Positions 1 through 8,544 of a DNA stretch of 50,953 bases are shown piece after piece. Origin of the DNA: Bacillota bacterium (lineage in GTDB: Bacteria > Bacillota > Dethiobacteria > DTU022); assembly GCA_029782095.1 (NCBI GenBank), contig JAKOVL010000112.1, positions 1-50,953 on the forward strand, read 5' to 3'. A model generated the notes under the pieces. It searched no databases. It was not told the origin of the DNA and saw only the letters and a program-made list of their open reading frames with translations. Positions within the stretch are counted from its first letter, which is position 1. The number at the start of each line of letters is the position of its first letter. The position numbers and the translations under genes are program-made.

Positions 1-1637
1 AGGGGGAAAAAATAAACAGCCATACCGTGGCTTTCGTCCTGGCCCCCTCAATTAATGCCCCGGGGCGCATGGGCGAAGCGGAGCCGGCGGTGCGGCTGCT
101 TCTGGAACGTGATCCCGGGGAAGCACAGGCCCTGGCAGAGCGGCTGCACCGCGATAATTGCCTGCGCCGGGAAATGGAGCGGCAACTCCTGGACGAAGCC
201 GTAGCCGCCCTGCAGGCTGACCCGGAAATAGCCGGCAGCCCCATCATTACCCTGGCCGGTGAAGGCTGGCACCATGGTATTGCCGGAATTGTGGCTTCCC
301 GCCTGGTAGAGCGCTGCAATCGCCCGGTGGTGCTCATCGCCCTGGACGGCGAATCCGGCCGCGGCACGGCGCGGAGCATTCCCGGCTTCGACATCACCGC
401 GGCCTTGCAGTCCTGCGCCAGCCATCTCGAGCGGTTCGGCGGCCACGAACAGGCCTCCGGTTTCACCATTGCCGCAGACCGGGTGGAGATGCTGCGCCGG
501 GGCCTGAATCGCTATGCGGCCGGGCACCTGAAAGACGAAGATTTGCAGCCGGCGCTGGAACTGGACGGCGAACTTACTGCCGAAGAGCTATCGCTGGAGC
601 TGGCCCGCCAGCTAACGCTCCTGCAGCCTTTTGGCAGCGGCAATCCCGCGCCCCTCTTTTATACCCGGGGGTGGGAGCTATACTCCTGGCGCCTCGTGGG
701 CGCAGACCAAAGCCACCTCCGGTTACGCTTCGCCGGTAAGAGCGGCCCCATCGACGCTATCTGCTTTTCCGGGGCAGGCCTGGTAGCGGATCTTTGCCCC
801 GGCCGGGAAATGGAGCTGGCGGTTAGGCTGAAAGAAGGTTCCTTTCGCGGCGAGCCCCGGCTTGAAATTCAACTGAAAGATCTGCGCTACGCTGACAGCG
901 CCCGCAGCGGCCGGGTCGAGGTGATCGACTATCGCCGCCGGGGCAGCAGGGAAAGCCGCCTGCAGGCATTGCTGCGCTGCTATCCCGGGGCAGCGGTATT
1001 TGTGGCGACGCAAAAACGGCGGGCTGCCCTGGAGAAGCTGCTTCCACCGGGTGCGGCGGCGCTCTTTCTGAGCAGCGGCGGTAGCGGCGGTTCAGGCGCC
1101 GGAGCCGCTTCGTCCGACCTGATTTTATATGATTTGCCCCTGCATGAGCAGTTGCTGGAGCCTTTTTTCCGGCACTGCCCTCAAGCAGGCGCTGTCCGCG
1201 TTCACCTGCTTTACGAGGATGCTGACCGCAAATTGAACCAGGTGCTGCTGGACGCGTCGCTCCCCGACCCGGCCGCTCTGGAGCAGGTTTGCCGGGCTAT
1301 GGCCGAAACCGCCGCCGCAGGGAAACCGGCGGATCCGGTGGAGGCGGTGCAGCAGCTGCCCTTCAGGCAAGGTCAGAATTACGGGAACCGCTGCCGCGCC
1401 ATTTTCAGCGAAAGCGGCCTCCTGGCCCCGGGGATATTAAAAGACCTCTCCGCCGGCCTGACCAGGGAGCGCTTACATAAGCTGCTGGAATGTTCACGCG
1501 CCTACCGCGAAGTCCGGGAGCTGCGCCAGAAGTGCAGCGATTACCAGGATTTTCTGTTAACGGCGGCGCCGGATAAGCTGGCTGCCTACTGGATGGAACA
1601 GTTGCCGGGCGTCGTTGCCGGGCCGGATGTAAATTAA
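1..1637 (+). CDS. recJ: Single-stranded-DNA-specific exonuclease RecJ, 3' part (5' end outside window)
   Basis: RecJ is a 5'-3' exonuclease acting on single-stranded DNA in recombination and repair. The reading frame is open to the left window edge (first full codon at 3), so the gene starts upstream; the GTG at 27 is an internal valine. The conserved RecJ segment SINAPGRMGEA begins near position 54. The DHHA1 nucleic-acid-binding domain follows, with GWHHGIAGIVASRL and the hallmark FGGHEQASGF, and then an OB-like domain (QPFGSGNPAPLF). The N-terminal DHH catalytic motifs are missing only because of the window edge. In Bacillus apt lies between recJ and relA; here only 61 bp separate them, so apt is absent. 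Confidence 0.93.
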   Translation, partial: GEKINSHTVAFVLAPSINAPGRMGEAEPAVRLLLERDPGEAQALAERLHRDNCLRREMERQLLDEAVAALQADPEIAGSPIITLAGEGWHHGIAGIVASRLVERCNRPVVLIALDGESGRGTARSIPGFDITAALQSCASHLERFGGHEQASGFTIAADRVEMLRRGLNRYAAGHLKDEDLQPALELDGELTAEELSLELARQLTLLQPFGSGNPAPLFYTRGWELYSWRLVGADQSHLRLRFAGKSGPIDAICFSGAGLVADLCPGREMELAVRLKEGSFRGEPRLEIQLKDLRYADSARSGRVEVIDYRRRGSRESRLQALLRCYPGAAVFVATQKRRAALEKLLPPGAAALFLSSGGSGGSGAGAASSDLILYDLPLHEQLLEPFFRHCPQAGAVRVHLLYEDADRKLNQVLLDASLPDPAALEQVCRAMAETAAAGKPADPVEAVQQLPFRQGQNYGNRCRAIFSESGLLAPGILKDLSAGLTRERLHKLLECSRAYREVRELRQKCSDYQDFLLTAAPDKLAAYWMEQLPGVVAGPDVN

Positions 1638-1643
1638 TATAAT
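1616..1643 (+). promoter_or_regulatory. Possible SigA promoter for relA
   Basis: TTGCCG (1616-1621), 16 bp, TATAAT (1638-1643). The -10 box starts right after the recJ stop codon. The -10 is perfect, the -35 is weak. Transcripts from here would carry the G-rich leader at 1647-1670. Confidence 0.4.
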
Positions 1644-1646
1644 AGT

Positions 1647-1670
1647 GGGGGGGGAGGGTTGGGGTGGGGG
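1647..1670 (+). other. G-quadruplex-capable G-run cluster in the relA leader
   Basis: Four or more G-runs (8, 3, 4 and 5 G) separated by 1-2 nt lie between recJ and relA, on the coding strand, 28 bp before the relA start. The arrangement satisfies the usual G3+N1-7 quadruplex rule in both DNA and mRNA. It resembles the G-rich modules of the repeat family found elsewhere in the window. Confidence 0.55.
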
Positions 1671-1698
1671 TGAACCGGATTACTGAAGGGATAGGATC

Positions 1699-3885
1699 AT
1701 GAAAGTAAAAGAACGGGGCCTCGCTGAACTGAAAAAAAGAGTCATGCGCAACTATACCCAGGAGGAAGACTGGGCCCTGGTAGAGCGGGCTTACCTGTTT
1801 GCGCTGCGCGCCCATTCCGGCCAGCGCCGCGAATCAGGGGAATCTTTTATCGTCCACCCTCTCGGAGTGGCTAAAATTCTGGCCGATCTGGACCTGGATC
1901 TGACCACGATTATTGCCGGATTGCTGCATGATGTGGTTGAAGACACCGCGGTCACCCTGGAGATGATCCGGGAAGAGTTTGGCAGCGAGACGGCTTACCT
2001 TGTGGACGGGGTAACCAAGCTGAGCAAGCTTGAGTTTACATCCAAGGAAGAGCAGCAGGCGGAAACGCTGCGGAAAATGTTCATCGCCATGGCCAAAGAT
2101 ATCCGGGTGGTGTTGATCAAACTGGCCGACCGCACCCACAACCTGCGCACCCTGCGCCATCTTAATACCTTTAAGCAGCAGGAGATTGCCCGCGAAACCC
2201 TGGAAATTTATGCCCCCCTGGCGCACCGCCTCGGGATTTATATGATTAAGTGGGAGCTGGAGGACCTGGCCTTCCGCTATTTGCAGCCGGATGATTACTA
2301 CCTGCTGGCTGATAAGCTGGCCAAAAAAAGGCGCGAGCGTGAAAACTTTATTAATCGCATTATGGGCCTCTTGCAGAAGCGCCTTGAGGAGGTAGGCATC
2401 AAGGCTGAAATCCAGGGCCGCCCCAAGCACCTTTATAGCATCTACCACAAAATGCAGGAGCAGGGCAAAGACATAAACGAGATTTACGATTTAACTGCCG
2501 TGCGCGTCATCGTGGATACGGTTAAGGACTGCTATGGGGCCCTGGGAATTGTGCACACCCTCTGGAAACCGATCCCCGGGCGTTTTAAAGATTATATCGC
2601 CATGCCCAAACCGAACATGTACCAGTCGCTGCATACCACTGTAGTCGGCGCTGAAAACGAGCTGGTGGAGATCCAGATCCGCACCTGGGAAATGCACCGC
2701 ACTGCCGAATACGGTATCGCCGCCCACTGGCGCTACAAGGAAAAGGTGAAAGACGATCGCGAATTCGGCGAAAAGCTGGCCTGGCTGCGCCAGCTCCTGG
2801 AATGGCAGCATGACTACCGCGATGCCCGGGATTTTATGGAAAGCCTGAAAATTGATCTCTTCACCGATGAGGTGTTTGTCTTCACGCCCAAGGGCGACGT
2901 CATCGACCTGCCGGCGGGCTCCGTGCCGCTGGACTTTGCCTACAAAATACACACCGACGTGGGCAACCGCTGTACCGGGGCCCGGGTTAACGGGCGCATT
3001 GTGACCCTGGATTATGTTTTAAAAATGGGCGACATGGTCGAAATAATTACCAGTAAGAGCGGCTCCCCGAGTCGCGACTGGTTAAAGATAGTAAAAACGC
3101 CCCAGGCTAAGAATAAGATCCGGAGCTGGTTTAAGAAAGAGCGCCGTGAAGAAAATATCGAAAAAGGGCGGGAGATGCTGGAGCGGGAAATACGACGCCT
3201 GCAGATCGACCATAAGGCCCTTTTGCATGGCAGCCTCGTGGAAGCGGTGGGCCATAAGTTCAACCTTCTTTCCGCTGATGATGTCTATGCCGCCGTGGGC
3301 TACGGCGGTATCACCGTCCAACAGGTAATCGGGCGGCTGCGCGAAGAGTACCAGCGGCAATACGGGACCAAAGAAGAGCTGCCCCTGCCCCCGCTCAAAC
3401 AGGTTAAAAAGGCAACCCATGCGGCGCGGGGCATTGTGGTCCAGGGCATGGACAATCTCCTGGTGCGGGTGGCACGCTGCTGCAACCCGGTTCCCGGAGA
3501 CGAGATCGCCGGCTTCATTACCCGGGGCCGGGGCGTCTCCATTCACCGCAAAGACTGCCCCAACTTGAATCACCAGGTGAATAACCAGGGAGCTGACCGG
3601 GGGCGGCTGCTGGAAGCTACCTGGGAAGAGACGGCGGAGCGCTCATACCCGGTGGAGATCGAGATCACTGCACAGGATCGGACCAACCTTTTAGCTGATG
3701 TAATGAATGCGATTAGCGAAAGCAAGGTTAGCATATCCGCAGTAAACGCCCGTACCGATAAAAACAAGATGGCCACCATCCACCTGACCCTGGTGGTGCG
3801 TGACCGCATACACCTGGAGCAGGTGATGAACAAAGTAAGAAAAGTAAAAGACGTTTACAACGTTCACCGCAATATCCCGGGATAG
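1699..3885 (+). CDS. relA: Bifunctional (p)ppGpp synthetase/hydrolase, RelA/SpoT (Rel) family
   Basis: Makes and degrades the stringent-response alarmone (p)ppGpp. At 728 residues it has the full length of Firmicute Rel. Domains in order: an HD hydrolase domain with the metal-binding pair H77-D78 in LLHDVVEDT and a second HD-domain block LADRTHNLRTL; the synthetase domain (YDLTAVRVIVDTVKDCY, then KDYIAMPKPNMYQSLHTTV and EIQIRTWEMH); a TGS domain around residues 390-450 (VFVFTPKGDVIDLP); the zinc-finger-like CCNPVPGDEI; and a C-terminal ACT domain. Both catalytic domains look intact, so it should be bifunctional. The ribosome binding site is weak (GAAGGGATAGG). It lies between recJ and dtd as in Bacillus. 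Confidence 0.96.
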   Translation: MKVKERGLAELKKRVMRNYTQEEDWALVERAYLFALRAHSGQRRESGESFIVHPLGVAKILADLDLDLTTIIAGLLHDVVEDTAVTLEMIREEFGSETAYLVDGVTKLSKLEFTSKEEQQAETLRKMFIAMAKDIRVVLIKLADRTHNLRTLRHLNTFKQQEIARETLEIYAPLAHRLGIYMIKWELEDLAFRYLQPDDYYLLADKLAKKRRERENFINRIMGLLQKRLEEVGIKAEIQGRPKHLYSIYHKMQEQGKDINEIYDLTAVRVIVDTVKDCYGALGIVHTLWKPIPGRFKDYIAMPKPNMYQSLHTTVVGAENELVEIQIRTWEMHRTAEYGIAAHWRYKEKVKDDREFGEKLAWLRQLLEWQHDYRDARDFMESLKIDLFTDEVFVFTPKGDVIDLPAGSVPLDFAYKIHTDVGNRCTGARVNGRIVTLDYVLKMGDMVEIITSKSGSPSRDWLKIVKTPQAKNKIRSWFKKERREENIEKGREMLEREIRRLQIDHKALLHGSLVEAVGHKFNLLSADDVYAAVGYGGITVQQVIGRLREEYQRQYGTKEELPLPPLKQVKKATHAARGIVVQGMDNLLVRVARCCNPVPGDEIAGFITRGRGVSIHRKDCPNLNHQVNNQGADRGRLLEATWEETAERSYPVEIEITAQDRTNLLADVMNAISESKVSISAVNARTDKNKMATIHLTLVVRDRIHLEQVMNKVRKVKDVYNVHRNIPG

Positions 3886-3971
3886 CGCAGTATTAGCCGG
3901 GGGCGCCGTTCGGCCTGAGTTTTTCATGCCTCCGGTTTACGGATTCCTGTCCCTTGCGTGGAGGTGTATCG

Positions 3972-4421
3972 ATGCGCGCGGTCGTACAAAGAGTATACCA
4001 GGCGGGAGTATCTGTGGAAGGTAAAGTGGTGGGCTCAGTCCAGAAGGGGCTGGCCGTCTTTCTGGGGATTGGCCGGGAAGACGAAGAAAAGGATGCCGCT
4101 TATCTGGCGGAAAAGATTGCCGGGCTGCGTATATTTGAAGACGAGGCCGGCTTGATGAATAAATCGGTGCTGGACGTAGCCGGCGCTGTTCTGGTAGTAT
4201 CCCAGTTTACCCTGTACGGCGACTGCCGCAAAGGCCGCCGCCCCAGCTTCACCGATGCCGCCCCTCCGGGAGAGGCCGAGCGGCTGTATGAGTACTTTTG
4301 CGAGGTGCTGCGCCGCCAGGGCGTCACCGTGGCCACGGGTAAATTCCAGGCGGAAATGCGCGTCCTCGTTGATAACCACGGCCCGGTAACGATACTGCTG
4401 GACAGTAAGAAGTTGTTTTGA
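3972..4421 (+). CDS. dtd: D-aminoacyl-tRNA deacylase
   Basis: Hydrolyses D-aminoacyl-tRNAs (and Gly-tRNA-Ala) to recycle mischarged tRNA. It is 149 residues, the usual length. The family signatures SQFTL (77-81) and the Gly-cisPro motif in NHGPVT (G137-P138) are both present. The ATG at 3972 is chosen over an in-frame GTG at 3954 because GGAGGTG (3960-3966) sits 5 bp before it and MRAVVQRV is the conserved N-terminus. It follows relA as in Bacillus (yrvI). Confidence 0.95.
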   Translation: MRAVVQRVYQAGVSVEGKVVGSVQKGLAVFLGIGREDEEKDAAYLAEKIAGLRIFEDEAGLMNKSVLDVAGAVLVVSQFTLYGDCRKGRRPSFTDAAPPGEAERLYEYFCEVLRRQGVTVATGKFQAEMRVLVDNHGPVTILLDSKKLF

Positions 4422-4577
4422 TCAATGATCAGATAACCGGTTGCGGGCTTTATCCCCTTTAAGGGAATTCAGAATCCAGAACAGGTAAAACGGCGGTTTA
4501 AGTAGAGTGGCGCAAACTCTCAGGGGTTGTGCGGACGTTGATAGCCAGTAGCCTGGCCCTGGGTTCTGGGAATGATG

Positions 4578-4835
4578 CTAGCGGTAAACATTCTTCCGGT
4601 GGGCAATTTTGTAGATGATAACAGTAAGCTCTCTGTCCTCTATGGCATAGACAATACGGTAGCGCCCCTGGCGGATGCGGTAGTTTTCAGTGCCGGTCAA
4701 CTTTTCACAACCGGGAGGCCGGGGGTCTTCAGCGAGAGCTTTAATACGCTGCAGTACTTTACGGAGTTCTTTTTTTGGGATAACCGCCAGTTCTTTTTCC
4801 ACGGAGTGCTTAAAAAAGATTTTATAGTCGGCCAT
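4578..4835 (-). CDS. RelE/ParE-family toxin (mRNA interferase)
   Basis: An 85-residue basic protein with the RelE fold pattern: an N-terminal YKIFFKHSVEKEL strand-helix, the central KLTGTENYRIRQGRYRIVYAIED block and the C-terminal IIYKIAHRKNVYR with the catalytic-type R/H/K residues. Toxins of this family usually cleave mRNA in the ribosomal A site. Its start overlaps the end of the antitoxin gene by 14 bp, the usual order antitoxin then toxin. The pair sits in an accessory patch next to a composite repeat, between genes that are neighbours in Bacillus. Confidence 0.88.
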   Translation of the reverse strand: MADYKIFFKHSVEKELAVIPKKELRKVLQRIKALAEDPRPPGCEKLTGTENYRIRQGRYRIVYAIEDRELTVIIYKIAHRKNVYR

Positions 4836-5049
4836 CTTTTTTCAACCTTTTCACCATTTCAGCATAACTGACCAGGGGCTCCGCTGCTCTTTCTTCAAAA
4901 GCTTCAATATCCTCGACATCCTCGGCCAGAGCTTCCCGGACGGCTTCATTGATCAGTTCAGAGACTGATTTCGAGGTTTCCACGGCCTTAAGTTTTAGCG
5001 CTTTATGCAGTTCGGGATCGAGATAAACGGTCGCTCTTTTTAATTGCAT
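4822..5049 (-). CDS. RelB-like ribbon-helix-helix antitoxin
   Basis: A 75-residue protein. Residues 1-40 (MQLKRATVYLDPELHKALKL, then a helix with SVSELINEAV) form a ribbon-helix-helix DNA-binding domain. The acidic C-terminus with VSYAEMVKRLKKDGRL is the likely toxin-wrapping tail. GGAGGTGA precedes the ATG. The promoter on the minus strand contains a small palindrome, which fits autoregulation by the toxin-antitoxin complex. Confidence 0.87.
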   Translation of the reverse strand: MQLKRATVYLDPELHKALKLKAVETSKSVSELINEAVREALAEDVEDIEAFEERAAEPLVSYAEMVKRLKKDGRL

Positions 5050-5073
5050 CGCAGTTTAGTCACCTCCGTTACC

Positions 5074-5102
5074 AGTATAGTGTTAAAACGCTAAAGCGTC
5101 AA
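5074..5102 (-). promoter_or_regulatory. Promoter and operator of the toxin-antitoxin operon
   Basis: On the minus strand: TTGACG (5102-5097), 17 bp, TATACT (5079-5074). The spacer holds the inverted repeat ACGCT-TT-AGCGT (5088-5099), a plausible ribbon-helix-helix operator that would block RNA polymerase when bound. Confidence 0.7.
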
Positions 5103-5173
5103 CTGGCCATGCAGGGAAAACTTACACCTGAGAGGAGGCCTAAGCAAGACGCCATCTTTGCTACCCTTAACCG

Positions 5174-5500
5174 GCCTCCTCCCCCTCGTGGAGGAGGACA
5201 GGGTGGGTGGGGATTAAGGCAAGAGACAGAATATAGGAAAAAGGAGAAGAGGGAAAGCAAGCTTTGGGAGGACTATGGGAAGCAAGAAGCCAGGAGAAAG
5301 TTTTTAGACAGGATAAACGGCACCACAACTCTAGAAAGCAGATTTATAGTAAATGGAGGTTTTTAATCTAACCTCCGACCTCTAACCTCTAACTTCTAAA
5401 AGCCCCCTCTCCCCGACCCTCTCCTACCGGGGGAGAGGGAGCTGCCGCCGCCGCACTGAGCACCGTGAACACAGAAAACAGACCGTTAACCGACCCCTGA
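5174..5500 (+). repeat. Composite dispersed repeat, copy A
   Basis: About 327 bp, matching the reverse complement of 41661-41983 along its whole length at roughly four bases in five by eye. Parts in order: a G/C-rich palindrome (5174-5198) with G-runs; the AAGAGACAGAATATAGG module; an AAGCAAGCTTTGGGAG block; AGATTTATAGTAAATGGAGG; a run of degenerate CTAACCTC-type octamers (5369-5397); a palindrome of the CCCTCTCC..GGGAGAGGG type (5415-5440); and GCCGCACTGAGCACCG. It has no transposase and no clear terminal inverted repeats. The 85-codon ORF through it is disrupted in copy B. It fills the gap between the antitoxin gene and the amidase terminator. Confidence 0.85.
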
Positions 5501-5514
5501 AACTGATGCTCCAT

Positions 5515-5547
5515 AAAAGGGGCTGCCCTTATGGGACAGCCCCTTTT
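5515..5547 (-). terminator. Rho-independent terminator of the amidase gene
   Basis: AAAAGGGGCTGCCC (5515-5528), a TTAT loop, and a matching GGGACAGCCCCTTTT arm with one bulged base. On the minus strand it lies just after the amidase stop and ends in a T-run. The plus strand also reads into T-rich sequence, so it may work both ways. Confidence 0.8.
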
Positions 5548-5581
5548 AATTTAAGTGGGAATTGTTCCGGTTTATCTATGG

Positions 5582-6862
5582 TTATTTACTGAAAAAGCTC
5601 TCCAGGCCGCCCATGAGGGCGCGGGCGACATGGCGGTGCGTTTCAGCACGGCGCAGCAGCGCCTCGTCGCCGTAGTTTGAGAGGAAGCCCAGCTCCACCA
5701 GGGCCGAGGGCATCCAGGTATTGCTGATCACGTAGAAGTTTGCTGTCTTTACCCCAATATCCCGCAGCCCCAGGGCGGCAACCAGCTGCCGCTGCAGCAG
5801 TTCGGCCAGAATGCGACTGCGGCCGCTGTGGGCTCCCCAGGGGTAGTAATAGGTTTCGGTGCCGCTGATATAGGGTTGGGGATGTGCATTGCCGTGGATG
5901 CTGACAAAAGCGTCGGCACCGTTGCTGTTGGCCAGGTTGACCCTCTCCCAGAGGCTGGGGCACCAGTCGCTCCAGCGGGTCATCAGCACCCTGGCCCCGG
6001 CGTCCCTCAACAGGGGCGCCAGTTCCAGGGAAACGGCAAGATTTAGCGATTTTTCAAAATAGCCGGTAATACCGATAGCGCCGGGATCATAGCCGCCGTG
6101 GCCGGCGTCGATGACGATAGTTTTACCTTTCAGGGGACTGGCCGGCGCAGGCTTGGGCTGTGGATCCGGCTGCGGCTGGGGTTCTCCGGCCAAGTTCTCC
6201 AGTCTCCTGGTGTACGTTTCGGAGGCCCATCCCATTTCTCCGTTTAAACGGGCCACCTTCAGCCAGCCGCTCTGCCGCGCCAGCACAGCCACCGCTTCAC
6301 CCTGCGGCATCTGGCTGATGATCGCATGCCCGGTTCCCGGCCCGCTGCGCAGGTTGAGCAGGGTTGCGGCAACCGCTACATAACCTTTGCATTCTGCCGC
6401 TGCGGTATACCACCCGGCAATCCAGCCTTGCCCGCCTCCCGGCAAAATCACCCGCAGCCACGAGTTTTGCTCCTGCAGAACCGCGATGGCGGTGCTTCGC
6501 GAAAGCTGGTTCACGATACCGTAATTTGTTCCCGGCCCGCTGCGCACATTGAGCAAATCCACCTCCACAATGGCGTAGCGGGGAGGGTCATAGGCCTTTG
6601 TGTATGTCGTAGAAACCCAGCCGGCTTTACCGTCCGGGAGAATGACCTTCGCCCAGGCACCGCTCGCCCCTGCGGCGACAACCACGGTGCCCCGGGGAAT
6701 TTGCCCTATTACTTCATAACTTGTCCCGGGGCCGGAGCGGACATTGAGCAGGCTGGCATCTACCACCAGGGGGCGCGCTGCGGCCGGCAAGGCTATGCTT
6801 AACAGCAACAGCAGCAGCAACCCAGGGAGTATGTATTTCTTCGCCTGGGAAAATCGCTCCAT
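5582..6862 (-). CDS. Secreted N-acetylmuramoyl-L-alanine amidase with three SH3b domains
   Basis: Cleaves the amide bond between MurNAc and the stem peptide in peptidoglycan. Of 426 residues, 1-29 form a signal peptide (KK, a leucine run, then LPAAA). Three bacterial SH3 wall-binding repeats follow (about 33-88, 97-153 and 163-218), each with LLN(V/L)RSGPGT. A proline-rich linker (227-243) leads to an Amidase_3 domain (247-424) with zinc ligands H255 (DAGHGG), E270 and H323 (SIHGN) and catalytic E390 (ALVELGF). The ATG at 6862 follows a GGGTGAG site by 8 bp; an upstream ATG is closed at once by a stop. The Bacillus relative (yrvJ) occupies the same place between dtd and hisS; here the gene points the other way. 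Confidence 0.93.
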   Translation of the reverse strand: MERFSQAKKYILPGLLLLLLLSIALPAAARPLVVDASLLNVRSGPGTSYEVIGQIPRGTVVVAAGASGAWAKVILPDGKAGWVSTTYTKAYDPPRYAIVEVDLLNVRSGPGTNYGIVNQLSRSTAIAVLQEQNSWLRVILPGGGQGWIAGWYTAAAECKGYVAVAATLLNLRSGPGTGHAIISQMPQGEAVAVLARQSGWLKVARLNGEMGWASETYTRRLENLAGEPQPQPDPQPKPAPASPLKGKTIVIDAGHGGYDPGAIGITGYFEKSLNLAVSLELAPLLRDAGARVLMTRWSDWCPSLWERVNLANSNGADAFVSIHGNAHPQPYISGTETYYYPWGAHSGRSRILAELLQRQLVAALGLRDIGVKTANFYVISNTWMPSALVELGFLSNYGDEALLRRAETHRHVARALMGGLESFFSK

Positions 6863-7027
6863 TTACATTGCTCACCCTTCCTAATTGTTAAGATTTTATA
6901 ATATGTTAACATAATCTTAATATTATGTAACCCTGAAAAATATGCTATCTCTGCCAAATATACGATTACATCTAGATTTGGGGCGGCAGGTTATAATAAA
7001 AGAACATCAATATTTGGGGGGACGGAT

Positions 7028-7210
7028 ATGGCCGACTCAATCAGCCGCCGCATCCATAAACTTGAAGCGGGCCGCCGCAACAAGGGAGAGCTTAAAGATA
7101 TTCTGGCGGAGTACTTTTCCGGCGATATTAATGAAGATATGGAGCTGGCCCGCAGCATGGGCGTCCATCCAGATGAAATAGAACAGCTCCGCCGGGAATT
7201 TGAAGCATAA
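7028..7210 (+). CDS. Small hypothetical protein (60 aa)
   Basis: I do not recognise this protein. It is highly charged and predicted helical: an RRIHKLEAGRRNKGELKD segment, then an acidic stretch and DEIEQLRREF at the end, with no membrane segment and no cysteines. A strong GGGGGG site lies 8 bp before the ATG, and codon use matches the neighbours, so it looks real. The hisS promoter begins 8 bp after its stop. A TATAAT at 6992-6997 could drive it, but no good -35 is visible. The pattern would suit a small nucleic-acid- or protein-binding factor; that is inference only. Confidence 0.7.
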   Translation: MADSISRRIHKLEAGRRNKGELKDILAEYFSGDINEDMELARSMGVHPDEIEQLRREFEA

Positions 7211-7217
7211 CACTGCG

Positions 7218-7246
7218 TTGACAGCTGAGCAAGGATTGGTTAGAAT
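7218..7246 (+). promoter_or_regulatory. SigA promoter of hisS
   Basis: TTGACA (7218-7223), 17 bp, TAGAAT (7241-7246), close to the vegetative consensus and about 30 bp before the hisS start. The leader is too short for a T-box, unlike that of ileS. Confidence 0.8.
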
Positions 7247-7275
7247 GAGAATGTTTTATAGGGGAGGGGAAAACT

Positions 7276-8544
7276 GTGAAATACAAGGCGCCGCGGGGCA
7301 CCCGCGACATCCTGCCGGGCGAAGTGGAAAGATGGCAGCAGCTGGAAACCCGGTTTCGCCAATATTGCACCCTTTATGGGTTTTCTGAAATCCGTACGCC
7401 CATATTTGAACATACCGAGCTGTTTCTGCGCAGTGTTGGAGAAGATACTGACATTGTCTCCAAGGAGATGTATTCGTTCCAGGATCGCAGCAAAAGGCAG
7501 CTGACCCTGCGACCTGAAGGGACCGCCGCCACAGTTCGGGCTTACCTGGAAAATAATCTTTCCGGGCAGCCGCAGCCATCGAAGCTATATTACCAGGGCC
7601 CCATGTTCCGCTATGATCGCCCCCAGGCCGGCCGCTACCGGCAATTTCACCAGTTTGGCCTGGAGCTGTTTGGAGCCGCGGGAGCGGCTGCTGACGCGGA
7701 AATCATCGCCCTGTCCCATGATTTTATCCGCTCGCTGAAAATCAAAGAAGTCAACCTTGAACTAAACAGCGTGGGCTGCCCCGATTGCCGTCCCGCCTAC
7801 CGGGACAGTCTCCTGTCATATCTTGAGCCCCTGGCAGAAGAGGTTTGCCCCGACTGCCGCCGCCGCTTTGCCGTAAACCCGCTGCGGGTGCTCGATTGCA
7901 AGGATGAAAAATGCCGCACCCTTGCCGCCGGAGCCCCGGTATTGGAACACTTTCTTTGCCAGCCCTGCGCAGAGCACTTCAACCAGCTGCGCCGCCTGCT
8001 TGATCGCCTGGCCATTCCTTTTACGGTAAATCCGCGCCTGGTGCGCGGCCTCGATTACTATACCCGGACCGCCCTCGAATTTGTGTGCCCTGATCTTGGT
8101 TCGATCGCCGGAGGCGGACGGTATGACTACCTGGTTGAAGACTGCGGCGGACCGCCCACTCCCGCGGTCGGAGTGGCTTTTGGCGTGGAGAGGCTGCTTT
8201 TAGCCGCGGATGAAGCGGCCCTGCAGCAGGAAGCCGTACCCCCGGTATTTATCGCCACCGCGGGAGAAAACCTGGAAGAGGAAGCGCTGGCCCTGGCGGC
8301 CCAGCTGCGCAGCCGCGGCATCGCCGCGGAAACAGAACTGATGGGGCGCACCCTGAAAGGGCAGATGAAGCAATGCGGCCGCAAAGGGTACGACCTGGTG
8401 CTTATTTTGGGCCAGAAGGAGCTTTCGCAGGACCTGGTGGCCCTGCGAGATATGCGCACCGGGGAACAGAAGGAGCTGCCCCGCAAACAGGTGCTTGACA
8501 CCGTGGAACAACTGCGGCAGGCTGTTGAAACGTCGGCCCGGTAA
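7276..8544 (+). CDS. hisS: Histidine-tRNA ligase
   Basis: Class II aminoacyl-tRNA synthetase charging tRNA-His. The 422-residue length fits the family. The N-terminus KAPRGTRDILPGE is typical. Motif 2 lies around 107-130 (YYQGPMFRYDRPQAGRYRQF), TLRPEGT at 77-83, and the histidine-specific motif in LVRGLDYYTRTALEF. Motif 3 is in GVAFGVERLL, followed by a C-terminal anticodon-binding domain. The start is GTG at 7276 after GGGGAGGGG. The insertion domain is rich in CxxC pairs (CPDC, CPDC, CKDEKC, CQPC), as in other bacterial HisRS. aspS, which follows hisS in Bacillus, is absent; a 6S RNA candidate and mraZ come next. Confidence 0.96.
   Translation: MKYKAPRGTRDILPGEVERWQQLETRFRQYCTLYGFSEIRTPIFEHTELFLRSVGEDTDIVSKEMYSFQDRSKRQLTLRPEGTAATVRAYLENNLSGQPQPSKLYYQGPMFRYDRPQAGRYRQFHQFGLELFGAAGAAADAEIIALSHDFIRSLKIKEVNLELNSVGCPDCRPAYRDSLLSYLEPLAEEVCPDCRRRFAVNPLRVLDCKDEKCRTLAAGAPVLEHFLCQPCAEHFNQLRRLLDRLAIPFTVNPRLVRGLDYYTRTALEFVCPDLGSIAGGGRYDYLVEDCGGPPTPAVGVAFGVERLLLAADEAALQQEAVPPVFIATAGENLEEEALALAAQLRSRGIAAETELMGRTLKGQMKQCGRKGYDLVLILGQKELSQDLVALRDMRTGEQKELPRKQVLDTVEQLRQAVETSAR

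Noticed and set aside
4422-4577. Gap between dtd and the toxin gene checked for a tRNA or small RNA
   Set aside because: No cloverleaf, no terminator and no clear promoter seen.
5109-5366. 85-codon plus-strand frame inside repeat copy A
   Set aside because: The same frame in copy B has a stop after TGGGAGAAC and a later frameshift, there is no good ribosome binding site, and the sequence is repeat.
5369-5397. CTAACCTC-type octamer run considered as a CRISPR or regulator array
   Set aside because: Units are contiguous and degenerate, without spacers, and part of the larger composite repeat.
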